A stretch of 64,000 nt of DNA, taken from assembly GCA_031291305.1 (NCBI GenBank), contig JARLJH010000027.1, forward strand, positions 1-64,000, in the 5' to 3' direction. The position numbers and the translations under genes are program-made. Positions 17,266 to 25,789 of this stretch are shown one piece after another. Source of the stretch: Rhodoferax sp. (GTDB taxonomy: Bacteria > Pseudomonadota > Gammaproteobacteria > Burkholderiales > Burkholderiaceae_C). Position 1 is the stretch's first letter; each line of letters begins with the position of its first letter. Under the pieces are notes generated by a model. That model saw nothing but the letters and a program-made list of their open reading frames with translations. It did no database searches and had not been told where the DNA came from.

Positions 17266-18456
17266 TCAGCCTTGGGCGTTGACCACTTGGCGAAGCTGGG
17301 CCGCCACATCATTGGGATTGGCTTGGCAGACCCACAAGCCAATGTGCTCAAACCCGCCGGTCAGTTGCGTGCTAGCCAGTAGCTCCAGATACACGCCAGC
17401 GCCCGGTCCGTTGTTGACATTGATGTTGTAGGCCGGTGCTTTGCCCATTTGCGGCATGATGCTGATGATTGCTTGGATGGCTGCCACCATGGCCTGGACC
17501 AGATCCCGGCGCTCATTGGGAGTCAACTGGTGGATGTATTGCTTGCTATGGTCTTTGATCAGCACCAGCATGTTGTAGGGCCGCTTCATGAAATACGGGA
17601 CGATCAACACCGCGTGGCCAAAGTCCCGCACCATCAGACTTTGCGGATTCTCGCGCAGCATGTACTCTGAAAAAGTCTGCTTGTTGCGCTGCATGAAGCT
17701 GAAATTGTTGAAGTAGCGCTGCGGCATGATGTTGCTGAAGCCGATTTGCTGATGCCCGTGAGACATTGATGCACCGGCAGCATGACCAAAGTTCTTGATG
17801 ATGGAGACGTAACCAAACGTCTTTGGTCCAAGGGGCATGTCCGCCTCGCCTATGCGGTGCGGCAGTTTTTGCAGCACGCGGTCTGACGCAGGCATAAATC
17901 CTTCAGAGTCCGTCAGCAACTTGTGTTCCAGCACCGCCAGCCGGTCAAAACAGATCAGGCAGTCTGCCAGCGGCATGTTGTGCCAGTCCCGGTCATGAAT
18001 CGAAGAAGTCCACTGCAACAAGTGCATGCCATAGGAACTGCGACCGTGGTGATAGGGATCTGGATACAGCGACACATCCTTGTCATCTTCCGGTAGATTC
18101 TCGACCGGGTGCAGGATCGGATAAAGATTCTTGTTGATGAAGGTAAAACCTTCACTCAACGGCTGCAAATCGATCACCCCGGTGCTTTTGGCAGCGCAGA
18201 TCGGGCAATGCTCGTCGCTGCTGTCAACGGGTAGCATGGAAACGGTTGTGTGCAAGCGGGTGGCGCGCGACGAGTTGTAAACAATCACGTCCCCGGTTCG
18301 GGGATCAATCTGGCACAGGGAGTCTGGCAAAAAAGCCGCCATCTGTTCGTCGTCCAGAATGTCTTCCATGATCTCACGGACCGATAGATCATCGACATTG
18401 CGGGCGCTGATCAGCGCTTCAATGGCTTCCAATTTGAGTTGCTGCGGCTCATTCAT
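17266..18456 (-). CDS. GalT-like protein of the HIT superfamily
   Basis: A protein of 396 residues resembling galactose-1-phosphate uridylyltransferase. Seen: a zinc-type pair HCPICAAK (about 83-90), SHGHQQIG (HxHxQ as in the GalT nucleotidylation site), and a C-terminal half with YNINVNNGPGAGVYL and HIGLWV. No galactose pathway genes (galE, galK) are near. The substrate is therefore uncertain; another nucleotidyl transferase or a phosphorylase-type HIT enzyme is possible. Start taken at the ATG (18456) rather than the TTG just before it. Confidence 0.8.
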   Translation of the reverse strand: MNEPQQLKLEAIEALISARNVDDLSVREIMEDILDDEQMAAFLPDSLCQIDPRTGDVIVYNSSRATRLHTTVSMLPVDSSDEHCPICAAKSTGVIDLQPLSEGFTFINKNLYPILHPVENLPEDDKDVSLYPDPYHHGRSSYGMHLLQWTSSIHDRDWHNMPLADCLICFDRLAVLEHKLLTDSEGFMPASDRVLQKLPHRIGEADMPLGPKTFGYVSIIKNFGHAAGASMSHGHQQIGFSNIMPQRYFNNFSFMQRNKQTFSEYMLRENPQSLMVRDFGHAVLIVPYFMKRPYNMLVLIKDHSKQYIHQLTPNERRDLVQAMVAAIQAIISIMPQMGKAPAYNINVNNGPGAGVYLELLASTQLTGGFEHIGLWVCQANPNDVAAQLRQVVNAQG

Positions 18457-18517
18457 CAATGAATTCTCGCGTATCTGTTGTGGCTGATATTAGAACAGCG
18501 GCGTGTGGCTTTGAGTT

Positions 18518-18543
18518 GACGATAGACAGATCTGTCTATCGTC
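18518..18543. promoter_or_regulatory. 26-bp perfect palindrome, TetR-type operator
   Basis: The core GATAGACAGATCTGTCTATC (18521-18540) extends by three more paired bases on each side. A TTGACG at 18516-18521 could be a -35 element overlapping it. The size, perfect symmetry and placement just ahead of a ribosome site (AGGAG at 18551) are typical of TetR-family operators. No regulator gene is present beside it. Confidence 0.8.
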
Positions 18544-18561
18544 CATTTTTAGGAGTCAAGT

Positions 18562-18660
18562 ATGGAAACCAAACCGCCCATTCCACCATTCACAACCGAA
18601 ACCGCTACCCAAAAAGTACGCATGGCCCCGCCAACGTGCCGAGGGAGATTGAGGGCATGA
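18562..18660 (+). pseudogene. Remnant of a DUF1348 (NTF2/SnoaL-like) gene, 5' end only
   Basis: The ATG follows TAGGAGTCAAG and opens a 32-codon frame whose first 22 residues (METKPPIPPF, TTETATQKVRMA) match the start of the DUF1348 nuclear transport factor 2-like family as I know it. The frame then leaves the family and stops; a full protein would be about 150 residues. The rest of the 18457-18987 interval holds no other gene that I can support. Confidence 0.7.
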
Positions 18661-18882
18661 GATGGGAATTCAGTGATGTATGGTGTGACTGCTGCGGCCT
18701 GATTGCTGTCGGCCAATTAGCCTAAATTCCCGCCCGATTGCCACCATTCGGTAAACGATTTCCCAGTGGTCCAACGGCAGAGTAGATAAGTCGGTTCCTT
18801 TTTTAACTAGCGGTCACGTTGAATTGGGCAGTTCACAACTGGCTTGCTGCAAAAACCGCAAACAGCGGCTTGGGTACTGAAA

Positions 18883-18910
18883 TAGAAGGCCCACAACTGT
18901 GGGCCTTCTA
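18883..18910. terminator. Strong hairpin, probable terminator of the lipoprotein gene
   Basis: TAGAAGGCCCACA pairs perfectly with TGTGGGCCTTCTA across a 2-base centre. On the minus strand it is followed by TTTC, and it lies about 80 bases beyond the lipoprotein stop codon. Confidence 0.65.
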
Positions 18911-18925
18911 TGTGAACTTCCTCCA

Positions 18926-18963
18926 CTAATCTTCAAATGAAGATTAGAAGAAAATTTTCTTCT
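18926..18963. repeat. Two adjacent AT-rich hairpins
   Basis: CTAATCTTC-AAAT-GAAGATTAG (18926-18947) is followed directly by the 18-base palindrome AGAAGAAAATTTTCTTCT (18946-18963). With the hairpin at 18883 they form three consecutive stem-loops after the lipoprotein gene. Confidence 0.75.
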
Positions 18964-18987
18964 CCGACATTTTTTGCAAGTTTCATC

Positions 18988-20877
18988 CTATTGGTAATAA
19001 TTTGACCAGTAGATACGGAACGAGGAATCGTTATATTCCAAAGTTGCATTAGCGTGTATGGTATTTGCCAACAATGGAATTGCTAGGGATGCGCTTGTTG
19101 CATCACCGAGCACGTTGACTGATGCGTTGTCAAAGGTCGTTGCCGACGAGATATTCAGCCAAACGTTGGACGCGTACAAGTCGGGCGCAGTTGGGGCTGT
19201 CCAATGCGCTGTAAACATTTGTACCGTTGCTGCGTTGGCATCAGCGATCACCGTGGTCAGTTGATTCTGGTAACCCGATCCAATCATTGGGAACCGTGAT
19301 GGATTGACCTGAGAATTCAACAGCGGTGCCGCGAAAAGTGTCGGCTTGTAAGTAGCGACAAGGGTCGAACCACTTATCAGCGTGGTGAGGCTGCTGATAT
19401 TTGATTGTCCATTGTCGTTGTACAGCTTGATTGTGTACTGGGTGCCAGCTGCGATCGGCGCCGTGGTTGACTGGATTGCCGCATCGCTAAGCGGATAAAG
19501 ACTACTGTACCCACACGTGCTTGTGTTGCTGCTCCACTGTGTTGTATTAGCGCCGTTGTAGCTGGATGCAGGGTCAGCGATGATGAAGTCTGTTCCATTG
19601 CCTGAGTTAGCACCAGAATTAAATAGCAGTAATCCTCCCGATGGCAACCCTGGGCCAGTAACGACTGCAAAACTAATTGTTGTTGAACCACCCTTGATGG
19701 CTATGTTGGGATTCAAACCTGTGCAGTAAACTTGTTGTGAGCTACCGTTCATGCCATATGTTTCAAGGACATTGACGTTTGCCTTCGCGATCTTCTGGTT
19801 GCCAAGCAACAGCCAAGATCCTGACGTAGATTTGTAGACGATGAATTCCTCACGACTGCTCGGCATGTTCTTTTGCAATACCGTGAAATGAACTTTGTAC
19901 GCGGTTGCACCTGTCGGCACGGTTGTTACCCAGCTAGGTACGGTGTCCAGCGTAATGTTGGCAAATGCGAGTAAACCGACCACCGTCGGATCCGTCGTAA
20001 TTTGCTGGAGAAATTGAGCGAGTGACTGCCCATTGTGCTTGAAGTTTGTCTGGTCGAAGAAGGCGAGCAGCGCGGGGTCGGTCTCAGTAGGTGCTTTAGC
20101 CATTTCCACTGAGAAAGCATTGAAGTCAGCAGTGACGGCCTGTAGGTCAGTCATCGGAACTGCGTTGTTCGTTGTGAGCGTTGACGTATTTGCACTCGCT
20201 GCAACGGTCAAGTCATTGGTGATTGATGTATTGTTCAATCGGTTGGTGAGGATTGCTCTTTGAGTCGCCGGATCAACTGTCACCTGAAGAGCATCAAGCA
20301 CCCCATCCAGCCCTGTGCCGGTATTGGCCGTGAAGGATTGGTGTAGCAGATCAACCGTACCAGATAACCCTTGAGCGGCCAAAAGAGGTTGCAGTTGGGC
20401 GGCCAGGGCTGATGAACCAGCGGACAGCGCAGCCGGGGTCAGAATGCTGCTGAAATTGCCATTGTTAAACACATTTGTGGCAATTTCATGGGCTAAATTG
20501 GCAACAATCAAGTCAGTAAGGGGTGTGATATTGATAGTCGCTGGACCACTGCTCAGGTCTTGTTGCGTTGCCGCTGAATTCAAATAGTAATCAACGCCAC
20601 CGATCTTGTAGTCGATTTCTAGCATGTAGGGTGCCGTCATGCCGGAAAGCTGAGTTGTCGTGAACTGGTAGTTGCCATTTGAATCGGTACTTGTATTCGC
20701 GGTTTTTCCGGTCGAATCCTTGATGCTAACTAGACCAGACAGGCTGCTCCCAGAGGCAGCGGTACCCTGAATGGCGATAGTCGCAGCCGGACTTGATCCA
20801 CCGCCTCCGCCACCGCATCCAGATATAGCAATGCCTAAAACGGTTGATATGGCTACCATCCAAAATCGACTGATCAT
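18988..20877 (-). CDS. Large lipoprotein with carboxypeptidase-regulatory-like N-terminal domain
   Basis: A 629-residue predicted lipoprotein. The N-terminus has a basic/hydrophobic signal and a lipobox AISGC (cleavage before Cys about residue 21), followed by GGGGGGSSP, a common outer-membrane lipoprotein linker. Residues about 30-130 resemble a carboxypeptidase-regulatory or Big-type beta domain (GLVSIKDSTGK, STDSNGNYQF). The rest is Ser/Thr/Asn rich with no motif I recognise. The ATG at 20877 has GGAGAAAATC in front; upstream in-frame starts do not. Base composition is clearly more AT-rich than the neighbours, which suggests acquisition. Function unknown; probably cell-surface. Confidence 0.8.
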   Translation of the reverse strand: MISRFWMVAISTVLGIAISGCGGGGGGSSPAATIAIQGTAASGSSLSGLVSIKDSTGKTANTSTDSNGNYQFTTTQLSGMTAPYMLEIDYKIGGVDYYLNSAATQQDLSSGPATINITPLTDLIVANLAHEIATNVFNNGNFSSILTPAALSAGSSALAAQLQPLLAAQGLSGTVDLLHQSFTANTGTGLDGVLDALQVTVDPATQRAILTNRLNNTSITNDLTVAASANTSTLTTNNAVPMTDLQAVTADFNAFSVEMAKAPTETDPALLAFFDQTNFKHNGQSLAQFLQQITTDPTVVGLLAFANITLDTVPSWVTTVPTGATAYKVHFTVLQKNMPSSREEFIVYKSTSGSWLLLGNQKIAKANVNVLETYGMNGSSQQVYCTGLNPNIAIKGGSTTISFAVVTGPGLPSGGLLLFNSGANSGNGTDFIIADPASSYNGANTTQWSSNTSTCGYSSLYPLSDAAIQSTTAPIAAGTQYTIKLYNDNGQSNISSLTTLISGSTLVATYKPTLFAAPLLNSQVNPSRFPMIGSGYQNQLTTVIADANAATVQMFTAHWTAPTAPDLYASNVWLNISSATTFDNASVNVLGDATSASLAIPLLANTIHANATLEYNDSSFRIYWSNYYQ

Positions 20878-21513
20878 GATTTTCTCCAGAGTTAACGAAA
20901 ACTTGCACATTAACCTGCATCAAAACCTAGTAAGGTCGAAGTGACACTTTACTCCTCCTCTAGTACATTTTGTATAACTTAGATGGTTGAGTGGCTAATT
21001 TGTTTAGGTAATGCACTGTGACTTGCTGCGGTCGGATCTAGCTGTTTGTGGGCCGCACTCCTCGCGGAACTAAAGTCGGTCCTTACTGATCAAAAAAAGT
21101 GCCTATTGATACGGCCAATTTGGCGCTAGTGGTATCAATTACCAAGTCGTCGATCAAGTTACTGAATTCGCATGGTCGGTTGGACTGACGTAGGGCAAGC
21201 ATTTGGACATCCGGATTGCTGCCTGTCGTGGCCGTCGGCAACCGCTTCAATGCGGGTACCTATTTACCCATTGATTTGCTTTCTGCAATTTGCCTGCCTG
21301 TCTGAGTCCAAAAGCCGCTCGCAGCTGGGGATGGGTTGGGGCGGCGGCCGATTTGGCTACGCCGAAACTTCGTTTTCTGGGCCTTTGACAGTATGAGGCC
21401 GCTGCCCCAACCCATCCCCAGCTAACCACATCGGCGGCACACCACCCAGCACCCAACATTAGCTCTATGTTTGATAGCTACTTGCCGAGGTTTCACCTGG
21501 GCTAGAAGTCAAT
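20878..21513. other. 636-base gene-free interval with a long hairpin
   Basis: No coding sequence can be supported. It holds the promoter side of the lipoprotein gene, a 101-base hairpin (21323-21423) and a dispersed-element copy (21464-21517). Short open frames on both strands across the hairpin look like repeat translation, not genes. Confidence 0.6.
21323..21423. repeat. Hairpin element with 27-bp arms
   Basis: Arms 21323-21349 (AGCTGGGGATGGGTTGGGGC and on) and 21397-21423 are inverted copies, 26 of 27 positions identical, around a 47-base loop. The one mismatch would be a G-U pair in plus-strand RNA. Confidence 0.85.
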
Positions 21514-21517
21514 TTGG
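21464..21517. repeat. Dispersed element, copy 6 (CTAGCCCAGGT variant)
   Basis: Minus-strand reading: CCAAATTGACTTCTAGCCCA, GGTGAAACC, GGCAAGTAGCTATC. It shares the CCCAGGT and GCAAGTAGCTA variant with the copy inside hrpA and lies just upstream of that gene. Confidence 0.85.
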
Positions 21518-21576
21518 CATATAAAACCAAGCCCCAGCCAGCCGCCCCTCAACGCACCCTCGATAATTGCGCCCCA

Positions 21577-24500
21577 ATGTCTGCACCTTCGACAATGTCC
21601 GCACCTCTGAACATCGAATTCCCCGAATCCCTGCCCGTTTCCGCCCGCCGCGAGGAAATCATGGCGGCCATGCAGGCGCACCAGGTCATCATCGTCTGTG
21701 GTGAAACCGGCTCGGGCAAGACCACCCAGTTGCCCAAAATTGCCTTGGCTTTGGGGCGCGGGCTGTGCAACTACCCCAAGACCTTGCCTGATGGTCGGCC
21801 TGCGCCGCGTGGCAAGCTCATTGGCCACACCCAGCCGCGTCGTATTGCCGCCAGCAGCGTGGCTAAGCGCATTGCCGAAGAGTTGCACACTCCGTTGGGC
21901 GATGTGGTCGGTTTCAAGGTGCGCTTTCAGGATCGGCTGAGCAAAGACGCTTCGGTCAAGCTGATGACCGACGGCATTTTGCTGGCCGAGACGCAGACCG
22001 ATCCGCTGCTCAAAGCCTACGACACCATCATCATCGACGAGGCGCACGAGCGCAGTCTGAACATCGACTTTCTGCTCGGTTACTTGCGCCAGATCCTGCC
22101 GCGCCGCCCGGACCTGAAAGTGGTGGTGACCTCCGCCACGATCGATGCCCAGCGTTTTGCCGACCACTTTGCGGGCAGGCAAGGGCCCGCGCCGATCATC
22201 ATGGTCAGCGGCCGCATGTTCCCGGTGGAGCAGCGTTACCGCCCGTTTGAAGAAGCGCGTGACTACGACCTGAACAACGCGATTGCCGATGCGGTGGACG
22301 AGCTGTGGCGCGACGTGCACAACAGTGGCGACATCCTGGTGTTTCTGCCCGGCGAGCGCGAAATCCGCGAGGCCGCCGACCACTTGCGCGGCCACCTGAG
22401 CCACCAGCCCCTCTTTCGCAATGCCGAAGTGCTGCCGCTGTTTGCCCGCCTGAGCCAGGCCGAGCAAGACCGCATTTTTGACGGCCACAACGGGCGGCGC
22501 ATCGTGCTGGCCACCAACGTGGCCGAAACCTCGCTCACCGTGCCAGGCATCCGGTACGTCGTGGACGCAGGTTCTGCAAGGATGAAGCGCTACAGCTTCC
22601 GAAGCAAGGTGGAGCAACTGCTGGTCGAGCCCGTCAGCCAGGCGGCGGCCAACCAGCGGGCCGGGCGCTGTGGCCGGGTGGCCAACGGCATTTGTATCCG
22701 GCTCTATGACGAGAAAGACTTTGTCGGCCGCCCCAAGTTCACCGACCCCGAAATCTTGCGCAGTTCCCTGGCCGGGGTGATTTTGCGCATGAAGTCGCTG
22801 CACCTGGGCATGGTGGAAGACTTCCCGTTCATCGAAAAACCCTCGGGCCGCGCCATTGCCGACGGCTACCAGTTGCTCAACGAACTCGGCGCGGTGGACG
22901 ATGCCAACGAGCTGACCCCCATGGGCCAGGAGCTGGCCAAACTGCCGCTGGACCCACGCGTGGGCCGCATGATTCTGGAAGCGCGTTCGCGTGAGGCGCT
23001 GGACGAGGTGTTGGTGATTGCCAGTGCCTTGAGCGTGCAAGACGTGCGCGACCGCCCCATGGAGGCGCAGCAGCAAGCCGACACCGCGCACAAAAAGTTT
23101 GATGACGAAAAAAGCGAGTTCACGGGTTACCTCAAGCTGTGGAAGTGGATTCATGATGCGCGTGGTGTGTCGTCAGCCGCTGTCCCGGGAGTTGGGGTGG
23201 CCGGGCGTTCTGCGCAGGTCAAGGAGGAGCCCGCAAAGCGGGCGGGGGACACGGAGCAGAGCGCCCGGCTGCCCCAGCTCCCAGCGCACACCACAACCCA
23301 CAAGCTGAGCAACCGCCAATACGAACAACTGCTGCGGCAAAACTTCATCAGCATCCGCCGCGTGCGCGAGTGGCGCGACATCTACAGCCAGCTCCACACC
23401 GTGGTGGCCGAGCACAAATGGCGGCTCAACACCAAGCCCGCCAGCTACGAGCAATTGCACCTGTCCATGCTCTCGGGTCTGCTGGGCAACATCGGCTGCA
23501 AGCTGGAGACCGAAGGCGAAAGAGGCGGTGGGGGCGAATACCTGGGTGCGCGCAGCATCAAGTTTTACCCCCACCCCGGTGCCCATCTGGTCAAAAAACC
23601 GGGCCGCTGGATCGTGGCTGCCGAGCTGGTCGAAACCACGCGCCTGTTTGGCCGCGGCATTGCCGCCATCGAGCCGCAGTGGCTGGAGCAGGTCGGTGCG
23701 CACCTTTTAAAGAAGCAGTTGCTCGACCCGCACTGGGAAAAGAAAGTGGCCGAGGTCAACGCGCTGGAGCGCGCCACGCTCTATGGCATCGTCATCTACA
23801 GCGGCAGGCGCGTCAATTACAGCCGGGTGGACTTGCCCGGCGCGCGTGAAATCTTCATCCGCGAAGCCCTGGTCGGCGGCCAGTGGGAATGCAGACTGCC
23901 GTTTCTGGCGGCCAACCAGAAACTCATCAAACAGGTGGAAGACCTGGAGCACAAGGCCCGCCGCCAAGACGTGCTGGTGGACGACGAGCTGATCTACGCC
24001 TTTTACGACCAGCAATTGCCTGCCGACGTGTGCAGCGGCTACAGCTTTGAGCAGTGGTACCGCGAGGCCGTCAAAATCAACCCCAAGCTCTTGCTGCTCA
24101 CCAAAGAAGAGCTGATGCGCCACGAGGCCGCAGGCATCACCAGCCAGGCCTTCCCGAAAACCGTGCGACTGGGCGGCGTGGACTGCGCGGCCACCTACCT
24201 GCACGAACCCGGCGACCCCAAAGACGGCCTGACCGTGACCGTGCCGATTTTTGTGCTCAACCAAGTCAATGAAGAGCGCTGCGAATGGCTGGTGCCCGGC
24301 ATGCTCAAGGACAAAATCCAGGCGCTGCTCAAAACCCTGCACCAGCGCCCGCGCTCGCGCTTGGTGCCGCTGCCCGAGTCGGCCAACAAGATGGCCACCC
24401 AGCTCAACGAGCCCGCGCTGTTTGGCCACGGTTCTTTGCTGGAGGCCGTGCTCAAGCTGGTGCGCTTGGCAACCAGTGTGGACGTGGTGCGTGCCGACAT

Positions 24501-25653
24501 CAAGGTTGACATGCTCAGCCCGCACTTCTTCATGAACTTCCGCGTGGTGGACGAACATGGCCGCCAGCTCGGCCAGGGCCGCAACCTGGGCGCGTTGAAA
24601 GCCGAACTCGGCGCCCAAGCCCGTGGCGCGTTCCAGGCACTGGCCGGACTCAAGCTGGCCAAAACCGGTGCTGCCGCTACAGAATCCAAGCCAAATCAGC
24701 CTCTAGCCCAGGTAACACCAGGGCAAGTAGCTACTAAAAACACAGCAAATCAAACGCCACCCAAAGCCAAGCCCGCCGGTGTCAAACACACCGCCTGGAC
24801 CTTTGGCGAACTGCCCGAGCTGCTGGAAATCCAGAAAGGCGGCCAAACGCTGATTGGCTACCCCGGCCTGATCGACGTGGGCGATGCCGTCACCATCGAG
24901 GTGTTTGACGAACCCGACGTGGCTGCCGCCAAGCACCGCGCTGGCCTGCGCCGCCTGTTTGCGCTGCAGATCAAAGACGCGCTCAAGTACCTTGAAAAGA
25001 ACGTCCCCGACCTGCAAAAAATGGCTGTCACCTACATGCAGGTCGGCAAAAACCTAGACGGCTCCAGCACCGGCGGCACGCTGGAAGAGCTGCGCGAGCA
25101 AATCATCAGCGTGGCGTTGGACCGCGCCTTTTTGCTCGACCCGCTGCCCACCGACGAGTTCGCCTTCAAAAAGCGCGTGGACGAAGGGCGAGGGCGCTTG
25201 ACCCTGATCTGCACCGAAGTCGCCCGCCTGGCCGCCACCATCCTGGCCGAATACGCGGTGGCCGCCCGCAAGATCAAAGACAGCAAAAACGCCCCTGAGG
25301 CATCAGCAGACGCGGCCCAGCAACTGGCGCGCCTGATGCCCAAAAAGTTCCTCAGCGTCACCCCCTGGGGCAGCCTGCAGCACTTCGCCCGCTACCAAAA
25401 AGCCATCACCGCCCGCCTGGACAAATATCGCGCCGACCCCGCCCGCGACAGCGCCCGCCTGAAAGAACTGCAACCACTGGAGCAGCGCTACTGGCGCCTG
25501 GTTGCCGAGCGCAAAGGCGTGGTCGACGACCGCCTGCAAGAATTCCGCTGGCTGCTGGAAGAACTGCGAGTGAGCTTCTTCGCCCAAGAACTGCGCACCC
25601 CGCAGCCGGTGAGCGTGAAGCGGCTGGAGAAGGCTTGGGGGCAGTTGGGGTGA
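21577..25653 (+). CDS. hrpA: ATP-dependent RNA helicase HrpA (DEAH box)
   Basis: A DEAH/RHA helicase of about 1358 residues, full length for HrpA, which acts in mRNA processing and rescue of stalled ribosomes. Seen: motif I GETGSGKTTQLPK, DEAH (IIIDEAHERSLNIDFLLGYL), SAT (VVTSATIDAQRF), motif V/VI ATNVAETSLTVPGIRYVVDAG and QRAGRCGRV, then the OB/DUF3418 C-terminal part. The frame opens at a TTG within a repeat (21514); I prefer the ATG at 21577, with ATG 21595 also possible. Two in-frame insertions interrupt otherwise conserved sequence: a hairpin at 23187-23282 (about residues 537-569) and a dispersed element at 24691-24744 (about 1039-1056). Confidence 0.95.
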   Translation: MSAPSTMSAPLNIEFPESLPVSARREEIMAAMQAHQVIIVCGETGSGKTTQLPKIALALGRGLCNYPKTLPDGRPAPRGKLIGHTQPRRIAASSVAKRIAEELHTPLGDVVGFKVRFQDRLSKDASVKLMTDGILLAETQTDPLLKAYDTIIIDEAHERSLNIDFLLGYLRQILPRRPDLKVVVTSATIDAQRFADHFAGRQGPAPIIMVSGRMFPVEQRYRPFEEARDYDLNNAIADAVDELWRDVHNSGDILVFLPGEREIREAADHLRGHLSHQPLFRNAEVLPLFARLSQAEQDRIFDGHNGRRIVLATNVAETSLTVPGIRYVVDAGSARMKRYSFRSKVEQLLVEPVSQAAANQRAGRCGRVANGICIRLYDEKDFVGRPKFTDPEILRSSLAGVILRMKSLHLGMVEDFPFIEKPSGRAIADGYQLLNELGAVDDANELTPMGQELAKLPLDPRVGRMILEARSREALDEVLVIASALSVQDVRDRPMEAQQQADTAHKKFDDEKSEFTGYLKLWKWIHDARGVSSAAVPGVGVAGRSAQVKEEPAKRAGDTEQSARLPQLPAHTTTHKLSNRQYEQLLRQNFISIRRVREWRDIYSQLHTVVAEHKWRLNTKPASYEQLHLSMLSGLLGNIGCKLETEGERGGGGEYLGARSIKFYPHPGAHLVKKPGRWIVAAELVETTRLFGRGIAAIEPQWLEQVGAHLLKKQLLDPHWEKKVAEVNALERATLYGIVIYSGRRVNYSRVDLPGAREIFIREALVGGQWECRLPFLAANQKLIKQVEDLEHKARRQDVLVDDELIYAFYDQQLPADVCSGYSFEQWYREAVKINPKLLLLTKEELMRHEAAGITSQAFPKTVRLGGVDCAATYLHEPGDPKDGLTVTVPIFVLNQVNEERCEWLVPGMLKDKIQALLKTLHQRPRSRLVPLPESANKMATQLNEPALFGHGSLLEAVLKLVRLATSVDVVRADIKVDMLSPHFFMNFRVVDEHGRQLGQGRNLGALKAELGAQARGAFQALAGLKLAKTGAAATESKPNQPLAQVTPGQVATKNTANQTPPKAKPAGVKHTAWTFGELPELLEIQKGGQTLIGYPGLIDVGDAVTIEVFDEPDVAAAKHRAGLRRLFALQIKDALKYLEKNVPDLQKMAVTYMQVGKNLDGSSTGGTLEELREQIISVALDRAFLLDPLPTDEFAFKKRVDEGRGRLTLICTEVARLAATILAEYAVAARKIKDSKNAPEASADAAQQLARLMPKKFLSVTPWGSLQHFARYQKAITARLDKYRADPARDSARLKELQPLEQRYWRLVAERKGVVDDRLQEFRWLLEELRVSFFAQELRTPQPVSVKRLEKAWGQLG
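23187..23282. repeat. Hairpin element with 27-bp arms, in frame inside hrpA
   Basis: Arms 23187-23213 (GGGAGTTGGGGTGGCCGGGC and on) and 23256-23282 are inverted copies. All four mismatches become G-U pairs in plus-strand RNA, giving a continuous 27-bp stem. The loop holds a smaller hairpin (GCCCGCAAAGCGGGC). It has the same arm length and GC-rich style as the hairpin at 21323. Confidence 0.8.
24691..24744. repeat. Dispersed element, copy 7, in frame inside hrpA
   Basis: Plus-strand reading: CAGCCTCTAGCCCAGGTAAC, ACCAGGGCAAGTAGCTACT. Translated without a stop as PNQPLAQVTPGQVATKN. It is the closest relative of the copy just upstream of hrpA. Confidence 0.88.
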
Positions 25654-25668
25654 GGGAGCTTGTAAGTG

Positions 25669-25719
25669 AAATTGGCCTCTAGCCCTTATGGATAAAGCGT
25701 AACTAGCTATAAATATAGT
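25669..25719. repeat. Dispersed TCTAGCCCTTAT element, copy 8
   Basis: Plus-strand reading: AATTGGCCTCTAGCCCTTAT, GGATAAAGCGTAACTAGCTA. A near-consensus copy 15 bases after the hrpA stop. Confidence 0.92.
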
Positions 25720-25789
25720 ATTTTTTGGCTTGGAATGCGACGTCAGCGCACAATGACGTTTCCGTCTCACTATTCGTTAGCATCCTTCC

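Noticed and set aside
18459..18725. An 88-codon plus-strand frame beginning at the GalT-like start
   Set aside because: It reads across the palindromic operator and shows no family resemblance; the neighbouring frame from 18562 fits a DUF1348 stub better.
21172..21459. Short open frames on both strands over the 21323-21423 hairpin
   Set aside because: They exist because the hairpin arms are GC-rich inverted copies; no start signal or domain is seen.
21502..23154. A 550-codon minus-strand frame opposite hrpA
   Set aside because: The plus strand encodes intact DEAH helicase motifs; the antisense product is low-complexity and unlike any family.
23707..24618. A 303-codon minus-strand frame opposite the hrpA C-terminal half
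   Set aside because: Same reasoning: shadow of a conserved GC-rich gene.
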